64,000 bases of DNA. It comes from Lineus longissimus (taxonomy: Eukaryota; Nemertea; Pilidiophora; Heteronemertea; Lineidae). This document shows, piece by piece, positions 34,660 through 42,159 of this stretch; positions within the stretch are counted from its first letter, which is position 1; every line of letters starts with the position of its first letter. A program made the translations under genes and the position numbers. The notes below the pieces were generated by a model. It was given only the letters and a program-made list of their open reading frames with translations, did not search any database and had not been told where the DNA came from. The DNA lies in NCBI RefSeq assembly GCF_910592395.1, contig NC_088319.1:8554001-8618000 (forward strand), in the 5' to 3' direction.

Positions 34660-35239
34660 AGAATATATGTATTGTGGTGGTAGGAATATAGGTATTTTGA
34701 AGCTATTTTGACAAAAGCCCTTACAGGCCTTTTTGTCTCAAATTAGCTTAGAAACCCCTAAGAACCAGACACCACAATACATATATTCTTCAATGAAATT
34801 ACTGTAGAAATCATCATGTCAGCTTTAACATATCGATCGTATTTCGGGGAAAACACTACCTCGTAAACCAGCCAATACGAGGAAAATCCAATTAAGTCAT
34901 TTCGCAGTAAGTGATTCTCTTAGAAGAGAATCCAATCAATCTGACCTAGATATTCTCTTAGAAGAGAATCCAATGACCTAGTTATTCTCTTCTAAGAGAA
35001 TCTTATTGATTACTACGTTTGCGAAATGAGTGATCTTCAAAGTCCACATAATTTTACTAGTAAATAAATAGAAAATGGCAACAGGATATTTATTAAATAC
35101 CGAAAGGGCACATAAGATTCCACTTGGTTTGAAAGCTGAGAGGCAGCATCATATCATTACTCATAACCCCTCATCTGCTAACCCCAAAGAAACTTTGTAT
35201 GTTAGAATACCGGCATTGCGAGAGAATACATTCTTTGTA
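34660..35239 (+). repeat. Polinton left terminal inverted repeat, ~580 bp
   Basis: Matches the reverse complement of 53161-55107 once the Helitron at 53336-54699 is removed. The outermost 130 bp (34660-34789) are themselves bounded by an inverted 20-bp repeat. Three copies of the 18-bp near-palindrome ATTCTCTT-NN-AAGAGAAT follow at about 34914, 34952 and 34984, the last with its centre inverted. A perfect palindrome TTTACTAGTAAA is at 35053-35064. The repeat runs on into the capsid gene, covering its first 55 codons. Confidence 0.93.
35053..35077 (+). promoter_or_regulatory. AAATAGA-ATG start motif of the capsid gene, with palindrome
   Basis: TTTACTAGTAAA palindrome followed by TAAATAGAAA and ATG. 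The same AAATAGA element precedes ATG in the divergent PolB/45956 gap. Probably an element-specific promoter or start signal. Confidence 0.45.
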
Positions 35240-36331
35240 CCTAAATCTCTTTATCTGTCTGCTGATGTAACCATTTCTGGTGATTCTAAAAATAGTGTTG
35301 TAAATAATCTTGGTAGAAACCTGATTTCAAAGATGGTGGTTAAGTGGGGAACAGAGCAGATATTTGACCTTGACGAATACAGTCATTATTCTACATTTAA
35401 AGATCTGTGGTTTACAGAAGAAGAAAGAAATGATAGAGTTTTTCAGGGTATTCAGTCAAAAAATCTTAGAGAATTAAGATCAGGAGTCGCTGAAGCTGAT
35501 GTCACTGGAGAAACAGCTAATGAAAAGACTTTAAAGAAAGTGTTTGACAAGAAGTACAAAATACCATTAGATTTTGAACTATTCCATCATCATGCTCCAT
35601 TTTACAAGTTTCCAATTCAAGAAGATGTGATTATTGAAATAACTTTAGCACCAAAGGAGGAAATCATAGTCACCACAACCACAGCTAGCATGGGCTACAA
35701 ACTTGAAAATATTTGTTTTGAATACGACACGGTTACTAATAAGATGATTGCTAGTCAATTGAGTAACAAGTACAATTCTGGATTCTCAATATTTTATGAT
35801 TGGGTAGACCATTTTAAGACAGTCAATGTTACTGCTAATGAAACACTAATTAATGAGAACATCAACTTTCCAAGAATGTCTATTAAAGGATTATTATTAC
35901 TATTTGTGTCTGACTATGTAGATGGAGCTAGAGATTCAGGGAAGTTTGAAAACCCTAACATAAGTAAAGTGCAGATCACAATAGAGGGTGTTGCCAATCA
36001 GGTGTTCCAAGAAGGAATGAGAATGATGGATCAATGGGAGGAGATCAAGAAACATTTTATGTCTGAAGATTTGAAGAAAACTCATGACTGTAACATGACC
36101 ATGGAGAAATACTATGGTGATTCTAATCACTATGGTTTATGGTTGGACCTGAGAACTTCTGAAGATAATCGTCTACACGGATCAGGAAAGAAGCTCCAGA
36201 ACACAAAAGATGGTATTCAATTATCTATTACAAAGAAATCTGGAAAGGGACCATACAAAATGCACATATTCGTGGTTTCTGACGCCCAGGTTAACATTCA
36301 GAATTCTCAGATTGCTTCACTCCAGCACTGA
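35075..36331 (+). CDS. Major capsid protein, double-jelly-roll type
   Basis: 418 codons. Early motifs KETLYVRIPALRENTFFVP and VVNNLGRNLISKMVVKWGTE, then KIPLDFELFHHHAPFYKFPI, match the pattern of the hexon-like capsid protein of cnidarian-type Polintons and adintoviruses, in which two jelly rolls form pseudo-hexameric capsomers. Length is slightly short of adenovirus hexon but normal for Polintons. The start is preceded by AAATAGAAA then ATG, a motif shared with the PolB and 45956 genes. The promoter and first 55 codons lie in the terminal repeat and are duplicated in inverted form at the right end. Followed by three plus-strand virion-type genes. Structure assignment is from motif recognition, not a fold search. 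Confidence 0.8.
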   Translation: MATGYLLNTERAHKIPLGLKAERQHHIITHNPSSANPKETLYVRIPALRENTFFVPKSLYLSADVTISGDSKNSVVNNLGRNLISKMVVKWGTEQIFDLDEYSHYSTFKDLWFTEEERNDRVFQGIQSKNLRELRSGVAEADVTGETANEKTLKKVFDKKYKIPLDFELFHHHAPFYKFPIQEDVIIEITLAPKEEIIVTTTTASMGYKLENICFEYDTVTNKMIASQLSNKYNSGFSIFYDWVDHFKTVNVTANETLINENINFPRMSIKGLLLLFVSDYVDGARDSGKFENPNISKVQITIEGVANQVFQEGMRMMDQWEEIKKHFMSEDLKKTHDCNMTMEKYYGDSNHYGLWLDLRTSEDNRLHGSGKKLQNTKDGIQLSITKKSGKGPYKMHIFVVSDAQVNIQNSQIASLQH

Positions 36332-36409
36332 GGTGCTGCAAGAACAAAGTTCACTCCAACACTGAATACTAGATAAATGAGTTTTACTAGTGATTTTCTA
36401 AGTAATTAA

Positions 36410-36646
36410 ATGGATACACCAGGAAAGAAAGATATCATAAATACACTGTATCAAAGTTTACTGTTGGCATCAACAACAATTGGTTACTCTATGTTACTGA
36501 AAAGGTTCTTGAGAATCAATATTGGTCCCCCAAGTCAGGCCGACCTAGAGGAAATTCTTAAACTGGGCGGAACTGTAGCTATTAGTAATGGAACATTAGA
36601 GTACCTTTACGATCAAGGAATCCTACCCAGAAATATTATGAAGTAA
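36410..36646 (+). CDS. Small Polinton protein, 78 residues
   Basis: Start ATG preceded by TTAA (TTAAATGG). Polar start (PGKKDIINTLYQ), a hydrophobic SLLLASTTIGYSMLLKRF segment, then a helical tail (ADLEEILKLGGTVAISNGTL). Small proteins with Gly-Tyr-Ser-Met-Leu followed by a basic pair recur beside capsid genes in this type of Polinton. Probably membrane-associated or a minor virion component; function unknown. Confidence 0.6.
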   Translation: MDTPGKKDIINTLYQSLLLASTTIGYSMLLKRFLRINIGPPSQADLEEILKLGGTVAISNGTLEYLYDQGILPRNIMK

Positions 36647-36703
36647 GAATAATTTACTTATTTGATAAAAGGTAAATTTGAAAACGAAAATTTGCTTAAG
36701 TAA

Positions 36704-37477
36704 ATGGTTACTGTAATGAACATAGATTCAAGTGACTATCCAGATCAGAGTTCAAGTGATTTAACAGTCAATCTCAAGACTGAAATTCAAGATGCATGTA
36801 GCATCACTTTAACTTTTGCAGTAATACCTTGTACATTCTACAACATAAGTGCAGCCAGGGAGAATAACCGAATCAAAGTTAAGGGGTTTGATGTGGCAGA
36901 GATTACGCTACCAGATGGTCTCTATGACCTACAGAGCTTTTCAAAAGTATTTGCGGATAAGTTGAAAGAAAATAGTATGAGTAGAGGTGCTGTCAGATTT
37001 GACCTTGAAGAACCAACAGGTAAGGCCATCTTACACTTCCTAAAGAGAAAAAATGAGGCGCATTATCAGATCTATTTTCTTGGTAAAAGTAATGAATTAT
37101 TTGGCATGAAATCAGAATGGCCTTACCCTTTAGACAATAAAAGTAAGGATGATGTTGTAAGCGAGAAACCCATCAATTTTAGACCAATTAACCATTTTGT
37201 TTTTCACTGTGACATAATCGAATCTAATAGTGTATTAAGTAATGGTGAAGCATCTGATGTGCTAACCACAAGACCAATAAAGGAAGCTAATTTTGGGGAT
37301 TTAATAGCATACACATTTGAGAAACCAATAGCAATTCCCTGTAAACCAAGATTCAATAAGCTGAATATTCGCTTAACTGATGAAAAAGGTGACATCATCG
37401 ATCTTAATGGTCATGATGTACAGTACCAATTGGTATTAACTCGAGCTATGCTCTCAGGGACACATCATTTAAATTAA
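36704..37477 (+). CDS. Penton-type minor capsid protein, single jelly roll
   Basis: 257 codons. Begins with a Ser/Asp-rich arm (NIDSSDYPDQSSSDLTVN), then strands around ACSITLTFAVIPCTFYNIS and ITLPDGLYDLQSFSKVFADK, and ends with the closing strands NIRLTDEKGDIIDLNGHDVQ then YQLVLTR, as in penton-like Polinton proteins. Expected at capsid vertices with the major capsid protein. The C-terminus is replaced or extended by a two-hairpin repeat (37441-37460) coding RAMLSG before the last residues. Start is GTAAATGG; M5 is an alternative. Downstream gene follows after 16 bp. Confidence 0.75.
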   Translation: MVTVMNIDSSDYPDQSSSDLTVNLKTEIQDACSITLTFAVIPCTFYNISAARENNRIKVKGFDVAEITLPDGLYDLQSFSKVFADKLKENSMSRGAVRFDLEEPTGKAILHFLKRKNEAHYQIYFLGKSNELFGMKSEWPYPLDNKSKDDVVSEKPINFRPINHFVFHCDIIESNSVLSNGEASDVLTTRPIKEANFGDLIAYTFEKPIAIPCKPRFNKLNIRLTDEKGDIIDLNGHDVQYQLVLTRAMLSGTHHLN

Positions 37478-37493
37478 AATTCGTTGAAATTAA

Positions 37494-37952
37494 ATGGCTG
37501 GCATTGGTATGTTATTTGGATCTGCAATAATCAATGGATTAGCATTCACTGGATCCAGTTACCTTTTTAAAAAACTAGACAAGAATGGCTATGAGACTGA
37601 AATTAAGAGACATAATTTCGCTCAAGAGCAATTGCAAAGAGCATCCACAGAATGGGATGAGCATAGAAAGAGTACTATTGACTTTGTTAACCTTGAATTA
37701 AAGAGAGAAAGAGACGCTTCTATTGATTTTAACAATACTGATTCAGCACTTACTGTTTACAATCATTTACATCCAGAAAGAACTATTGTACTACCTCAGC
37801 GACCACAATTAAGTGATTACTACCAACCTAGTGATGAAATGAAGAAATACGAGTACCTATGGATTATCCTAGGACTTAGTGGTTTAGGGTTAATAATTTA
37901 TTATTTTACTAGGGTTAGAAAGACTAAGACCATTGATGAGAAGCGGGACTAA
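37494..37952 (+). CDS. Polinton virion/membrane protein, 152 residues
   Basis: Glycine-rich hydrophobic N-terminus (MAGIGMLFGSAIINGLAFTG), a charged helical middle with many Glu/Arg (residues 45-90, likely coiled coil), a short proline-containing linker and a C-terminal membrane span (YLWIILGLSGLGLIIYYF) with a basic tail. A gene of this layout regularly follows the penton gene in cnidarian-type Polintons. Function unknown; a role at the internal membrane or in entry is conceivable. Its stop overlaps the stop of the convergent ATPase by 4 bp. Start is TTAAATGG. Confidence 0.65.
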   Translation: MAGIGMLFGSAIINGLAFTGSSYLFKKLDKNGYETEIKRHNFAQEQLQRASTEWDEHRKSTIDFVNLELKRERDASIDFNNTDSALTVYNHLHPERTIVLPQRPQLSDYYQPSDEMKKYEYLWIILGLSGLGLIIYYFTRVRKTKTIDEKRD

Positions 37953-38536
37953 GATTTTTGATGGGAAAGAGTAAATCCAAATGGATGTTGTAGTCTAATG
38001 ATCAGTTTTGATCCTTTTTTCATCTTAAGTTCTTCTATGTAGTACTGTCTTTTCTCCTTAGGAATAACACTGTTTTCTTCTAAGGCATCTTTCATGGCTG
38101 ATTCATCCTTATTAAAAAATAATACTAAAATTCTTATGTTCTCTCTGTAGTCCTTGACAACTGAATTGTACTTCTGAACTAGTAACCAAACAGTGAGATT
38201 GTAGTGCCTGCCGGAAAAGGCAAGATTACATAACTCGGACACCTTCTTTTTTGTGTCTCTCAAATTAGCACAGTCATCAATGAGGAATAATGTGTTAGAA
38301 CCAGCAAAGGTCAGAGTAGCAAACTGAAGCACAAGGTCCAAATTACTGGCCACAGCTTCGGGATTAACTATGTAGACATTCTTGTCTTGGTAAATCCATT
38401 TCCTTTCATATGTCTTATTGTTGAAATATGTTGGACAGAAAATGACTATGTTCTGGAACTTGTGCTGATACTCCTTTTCTAAGAGGTCAAGGGCAAAATA
38501 TGTCTTACCACAATTGGTAACACCAGAAATTAACAT
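37949..38536 (-). CDS. FtsK/HerA-type genome-packaging ATPase
   Basis: 195 codons from ATG 38536. Walker A GVTNCGKT is at residues 5-12 and Walker B LFLIDD at 83-88, followed by FSGRHYNLTVWLLVQKYN with the sensor-like Gln, matching the A32/packaging ATPase of Polintons and large DNA viruses. It would pump DNA into capsids. The ATG leaves only four residues before Walker A; the open frame continues upstream to codon ACG at 38569, directly after a stop, in the context TTTAAACG. Other genes here start in TTTAAATG, so the real start may have been ATG changed to ACG. Divergent from integrase with a 37-bp shared promoter gap. Confidence 0.85.
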   Translation of the reverse strand: MLISGVTNCGKTYFALDLLEKEYQHKFQNIVIFCPTYFNNKTYERKWIYQDKNVYIVNPEAVASNLDLVLQFATLTFAGSNTLFLIDDCANLRDTKKKVSELCNLAFSGRHYNLTVWLLVQKYNSVVKDYRENIRILVLFFNKDESAMKDALEENSVIPKEKRQYYIEELKMKKGSKLIIRLQHPFGFTLSHQKS

Positions 38537-38573
38537 ATTGTGTGGCTCGTAAATAAATACTTCACTCGTTTAA
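38537..38573. promoter_or_regulatory. Divergent promoter gap between ATPase and integrase
   Basis: 37 bp containing GTAAATAAATACTTCACTC and TTTAA before the integrase ATG. Confidence 0.4.
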
Positions 38574-39695
38574 ATGAATGTAAAGGATGACACACAGCAG
38601 TATCTAAGGGATTTGTACTACAACCCCGAGAGTCCCGTGGCTTACAGTTCTTTGAGTAAAATCTGGAAACAGGTCAAGGAAGATATGACTTCGTCACGAG
38701 AGCAGAGCTCAGGAAAACTTATTAAACAAAAAGAAGTGAAAGAATTTCTAGAAACACTACCAACTCACCAACTACACAAACCGGCCATTAAGAAATTCAC
38801 CTTCAGGAAGACAATGGTATCGTACATCGATCAACAATGGCAAGCAGATCTGGTTGACATGCAAAAATTCGAGAAACAAAATAAAGGCAACAGATTCATT
38901 TTAACAGTCATAGATCTATTTAGTCGTTTTTCTTGGGCTCTAGCAGTTAAGAGTAAGAGGGGAGAAGAAATCAGAGATGCATTTAAAGTGATATTTGAGG
39001 AAGCAAAACCAACGAAAATCCAGTTTGATGACGGTAAAGAATTTTACAACAAACACTTCAAGGAACTCTTAACAGAAAATGACATAGAATGGTTCTCCAC
39101 AAAATCTGATAAGAAGGCAGCAGTAGTAGAGAGATTCAATAGAACCCTTAAAGAAAAAATGTGGCGTTATTTCACCGCTAAGGAGACTGACAAGTGGATT
39201 GACGTTCTGGATGACCTGGTCAGCGGCTACAATAACACATTTCACTCATCAATAGGTATGAAACCTGTAGACGCCAGAAAGATGGAAAACGAAGGAACAG
39301 TGTGGTACAATCTTTACGGTCTTCACCTCAAAGAGACATTTGGTAATCCAAAGTACAAAGTAGGTGACAGTGTAAGAATTTCAAAGTACAAGTCCATTTT
39401 CGGTAAAGGTTACATGCCCAACTACACTGAGGAGGTGTTCCAAATCAAACAGATCATCTTTACTCACCCTATCGTCTACAAGCTTGAGGATTACCACAAA
39501 GAAGAAATTCAAGGATATTTCTATGAAGAGGAATTGAGCTATGTTCCTAATCCTGACCAGCTAGAGTACAAGATTGAGAAAATCCTAAGGTACAAGACCA
39601 GTAAAGGCAAGAAATACGGATTAGTGAAGTGGAAGGGTTACAGTGATAAGTTCAATGAATGGTTACCAGTTTCTGATATCAAATCATTGAAATGA
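38574..39695 (+). CDS. Polinton integrase, DDE type with chromodomain
   Basis: 373 codons. Catalytic core: QWQADLVDM (Asp92), IQFDDGKEFYN (Asp152), KAAVVERFNRTLKEKMW (Glu186), the retroviral D,D-35-E arrangement. A C-terminal chromodomain is at about 331-370 (YGLVKWKGYSDKFNEWLP). It would insert the element and make the 6-bp duplication seen at the ends. Residues 37-47 (DMTSSREQSSG) come from a two-hairpin repeat at 38687-38711, placed in the linker before the core, where the expected stop codon in that frame is altered. Start is TTTAAATG, in a short divergent gap with the ATPase. Confidence 0.92.
   Translation: MNVKDDTQQYLRDLYYNPESPVAYSSLSKIWKQVKEDMTSSREQSSGKLIKQKEVKEFLETLPTHQLHKPAIKKFTFRKTMVSYIDQQWQADLVDMQKFEKQNKGNRFILTVIDLFSRFSWALAVKSKRGEEIRDAFKVIFEEAKPTKIQFDDGKEFYNKHFKELLTENDIEWFSTKSDKKAAVVERFNRTLKEKMWRYFTAKETDKWIDVLDDLVSGYNNTFHSSIGMKPVDARKMENEGTVWYNLYGLHLKETFGNPKYKVGDSVRISKYKSIFGKGYMPNYTEEVFQIKQIIFTHPIVYKLEDYHKEEIQGYFYEEELSYVPNPDQLEYKIEKILRYKTSKGKKYGLVKWKGYSDKFNEWLPVSDIKSLK
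38687..38711 (-). repeat. Two-hairpin mini-repeat inside integrase
   Basis: GACTTCGTC then GAGCAGAGCTC stems. Read in the frame where the consensus has TGA; here the consensus CCTGAG is CACGAG, keeping the frame open. Confidence 0.8.
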
Positions 39696-39783
39696 AATAA
39701 AGTCTCTAAAGTGACTTAAGTCACAAGAACAAGTTCGAAAAACGTAATTTAAAAAAAAAATGTCCTACTAAATAAAGAAAGAA

Positions 39784-40923
39784 ATGGATGGAGCAATATT
39801 TGATAATCAAAATGGTATGATGAATCAAAACGGTATGATGAATCAGAATAATATGATGAATCATGATAATATGATGAATCAAAATATTCAGAAGTTTTTG
39901 TATTATTTGCATCAAAATAATATGTTAAATCAAAATCTGATAAATCAGATTATGTTAAATCAAAATATGATAAATCAGTTTATCTTAAATCAAAACATGG
40001 AAAATCAAAACATGGAAAATCAAAATATGATGAATCAAAACATGGAAAATCAACCTACAATTTATTGTGTTAAGTGCTGTGAAAAGAAACCTGAAATTAA
40101 TTTTGAAAAGAACAGGCGTAATAAACTACTTGATTACTGTAAAGAATGTGGTTCAAGTAAAACCAAGAAATGTGGTAAATGTGGAGAAGTTAAATTACTA
40201 AGTGATGGTGAATTTGGTAAAGACGGAAATAGAGGTAACTGCAGATCATGTTTTAATTCATATTACAAAAAGGATTACCTTGACCAAAATGGTAATAGAG
40301 ACAGACACAAAATTAGAGTTGGTCTAAACCGCATTTCTAAGGGAGAGTGTAATCGAGCTCTGCTCTCAGGACGAAGTCCGACCGGTAATTCATCATTCAA
40401 TCTAGGATGTACAGACAGTTTCTTCTCACAGTGGTTAGAGTACCAGAGGTGTCTATCTCCAATAGGACAAAGTCCCGAGAACAGAGTTCGAATAGTAGAA
40501 GAAGAGTTGGATCATGTCTTACCAATCAAGGAATTCAAAGATAAACCTGAACTGTGCTTTGCTTGGTTTAACATTAGACCAATGGAAAAGACAGAAAACA
40601 GACAGAAGAGTGCTAAAGTAGACTACACACTATTTAAGGATCAATTGGATAGGTCAATGGATTTCATGGTAAAGATGAGAAGTGAAAACTGGTTTGTCTT
40701 TCGAGACCAGGATGTAATACCAGATTGGAAAATAGTGATATCACAGCATTTCGGGGATTATCTTCGTGATGAAAATATGATTCTGCTTGATAGATTATCG
40801 AATTTAAATAATAACATGAGAATGAACCAGAACATTAACATATGTAGTCAGACAGAAATCATAAACGAGATGATTAAGTTGAATAATAGACTTGAAAGAA
40901 ATTTACTCTTTGCAGTGAATTGA
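39784..40923 (+). CDS. Asn/Met-rich zinc protein with HNH endonuclease motif
   Basis: 379 codons. Residues 8-95 are a low-complexity NQNMMNQN-type repeat. Then several zinc-binding CxxC pairs (YCVKCCEKK, YCKECG, KCGKCGE, CRSC) and a helical section, then an HNH-like core ELDHVLPIKEF ... FAWFNIRPMEKTENRQK, which has the His, Asn-x-Arg-Pro and Asn pattern. It may be a nicking or cutting enzyme used in replication or packaging; that is inference. Two two-hairpin repeats lie between zinc and HNH parts (40353-40382 coding RALLSGRSP; 40463-40492 coding GQSPENRVR). The Cys-rich part and HNH part look conserved; the repeat inserts look like spacers. Confidence 0.65.
   Translation: MDGAIFDNQNGMMNQNGMMNQNNMMNHDNMMNQNIQKFLYYLHQNNMLNQNLINQIMLNQNMINQFILNQNMENQNMENQNMMNQNMENQPTIYCVKCCEKKPEINFEKNRRNKLLDYCKECGSSKTKKCGKCGEVKLLSDGEFGKDGNRGNCRSCFNSYYKKDYLDQNGNRDRHKIRVGLNRISKGECNRALLSGRSPTGNSSFNLGCTDSFFSQWLEYQRCLSPIGQSPENRVRIVEEELDHVLPIKEFKDKPELCFAWFNIRPMEKTENRQKSAKVDYTLFKDQLDRSMDFMVKMRSENWFVFRDQDVIPDWKIVISQHFGDYLRDENMILLDRLSNLNNNMRMNQNINICSQTEIINEMIKLNNRLERNLLFAVN
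40353..40492. repeat. Two mini-repeats inside the HNH protein
   Basis: 40353-40382 has GAGCTCTGCTC and GGACGAAGTCC. 40463-40492 is in reverse orientation with GGACAAAGTCC and the co-varying GAACAGAGTTC stem. Confidence 0.85.
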
Positions 40924-40942
40924 TTTTATTTTACTTAATTAA

Positions 40943-41212
40943 ATGAATAGAACTTGGGGTTACACAAAACGACCACGTAATTGGAAAGAAAGGTTAGAAC
41001 GATTTCATAGAGAATTAGAGGCAGAAGTAGAGTCAAAGTTGGAGCCTGGTCCCGAAAAACCTTTAAAACCTGCTGGGCCTGCTGGGTCAGAAAAACCTGT
41101 TGGGTCAGAAAAACCTTTAAAATTTAATGTACAACAAAAACCTGTAGTGTCTGTAGGATCAACACTAAACACTAGAAATGACAGAACAACTGATTCTAGT
41201 TATTCCCACTAA
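40943..41212 (+). CDS. Small basic/proline-rich protein, 89 residues, unknown
   Basis: Begins NRTWGYTKRPRNWKERLERF, basic and aromatic, then a Glu-rich helix and low-complexity PEKPLKPAGP/GSEKP repeats. TTAAATGA start context and 19-bp gap after the preceding gene support expression. No recognised family; a minor DNA-associated virion protein is possible but unsupported. Confidence 0.5.
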   Translation: MNRTWGYTKRPRNWKERLERFHRELEAEVESKLEPGPEKPLKPAGPAGSEKPVGSEKPLKFNVQQKPVVSVGSTLNTRNDRTTDSSYSH

Positions 41213-41216
41213 TTAA

Positions 41217-41876
41217 ATGGATGGAGACAATAAGGTTTATCCAGATTTAAGTAATTTAAACTCTGAAAGTCAATTGAACTATGAAAGGTCTGAAAAGCAT
41301 ACAGAAAGTAACCCTCAGGCTTTCAGACTACAACAAATATGTGAGGTTAAGAGTTTCTTAGAAAGCGAGATTGAATTTAGAAGAAAGATATTTTCAAAGT
41401 ACAAAAAAGCATTTAGCGTAATTACTGGCATTAGCCATTTCCTTAATTTAACTAGCGTAGCAGCCGGATCTGTTGGTGTTTCCGCTCTAGCTGGTGTCAT
41501 CACGGCACCGATAGGCTTAGCTTTGGGTGGCGTAACAATAGGTAGTGCCATTATTTCATCAGCCTTAGGCTGGGAGAAAAAGAATATTCTAAGGAAAATT
41601 GAAAAGCATGAGAATATCAGAATGTTGGCAATTTCAAAACTGAACACAATCAATGATTTGGTTAGTAAAGCCTTAACCGATTCTCACATATCTACAGATG
41701 AGTTTACTTTGATTCTCAAGGAGAAGGAGAAATACATTTCGATGAAAAATGCCATTAGGAAAAAACAAAGGGAGGCAAGTTCAGCTGTTGATGTAGAGTC
41801 TTTAAAGAAGACTTTTTTAGAAGAAGGAAAAAAACTAGCACAGACAGAGATGCTAGAAAAACTAAAAGTTCAGTAA
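41217..41876 (+). CDS. Membrane-active-like Polinton protein with Gly/Ala hydrophobic core
   Basis: 219 codons; start TTAAATGG four bases after the previous stop. Charged N-terminus, then a long glycine/alanine hydrophobic stretch (SVAAGSVGVSALAGVITAPI, then GLALGGVTIGSAIISSALGW) that could be a helical hairpin in membranes, then a conserved charged helical tail (KHENIRMLAISKLNTINDLV; ILKEKEKYISMKNAIRKKQR). Genes with this plan accompany PolB in many cnidarian Polintons. Function unknown. The stop is followed by a cluster of two-hairpin repeats. Confidence 0.65.
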   Translation: MDGDNKVYPDLSNLNSESQLNYERSEKHTESNPQAFRLQQICEVKSFLESEIEFRRKIFSKYKKAFSVITGISHFLNLTSVAAGSVGVSALAGVITAPIGLALGGVTIGSAIISSALGWEKKNILRKIEKHENIRMLAISKLNTINDLVSKALTDSHISTDEFTLILKEKEKYISMKNAIRKKQREASSAVDVESLKKTFLEEGKKLAQTEMLEKLKVQ

Positions 41877-41890
41877 ATCAAACAGGACCC

Positions 41891-42158
41891 GGACTACGTC
41901 CAGAGAACAAAGTTCGACTCGAGCTATGCTCTCAAGACGAAGTCGGACTAGGACAAAGTCCTAATCCTAATGTGGTGTATCACTATCACTATCACCATGA
42001 CTTCGGTGTTAGGGATGAATTTCACCAAGTAGCACTACCATCAGCACCACCCTATTCATTAGTTTAATCGAGCTCTGCTCTCAGGTCAAAGCTCGACTAG
42101 GACAAAGTCCGAATAATGATTTTTGCAACTCGAGCTATGCTCTCAAGACGAAGTCGGA
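41891..42158. repeat. Cluster of two-hairpin mini-repeats between two genes
   Basis: Full copies at 41891-41917 (GAAC/GTTC stem variant), 41919-41947, 42068-42096 and 42130-42158, with half copies CTAGGACAAAGTCC at about 41948 and 42097. The last copy runs into the 3' end of PolB and helps form its C-terminus. Between copies, an open stretch without ATG ends YHYHYHHDFG ... VALPSAPPYSLV at stop 42064-42066. Confidence 0.85.
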
Positions 42159-42159
42159 C

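Noticed and set aside
41315-41653. 112-residue minus-strand frame opposite the 219-residue gene
   Set aside because: Shadow of the Gly/Ala-rich coding sequence.
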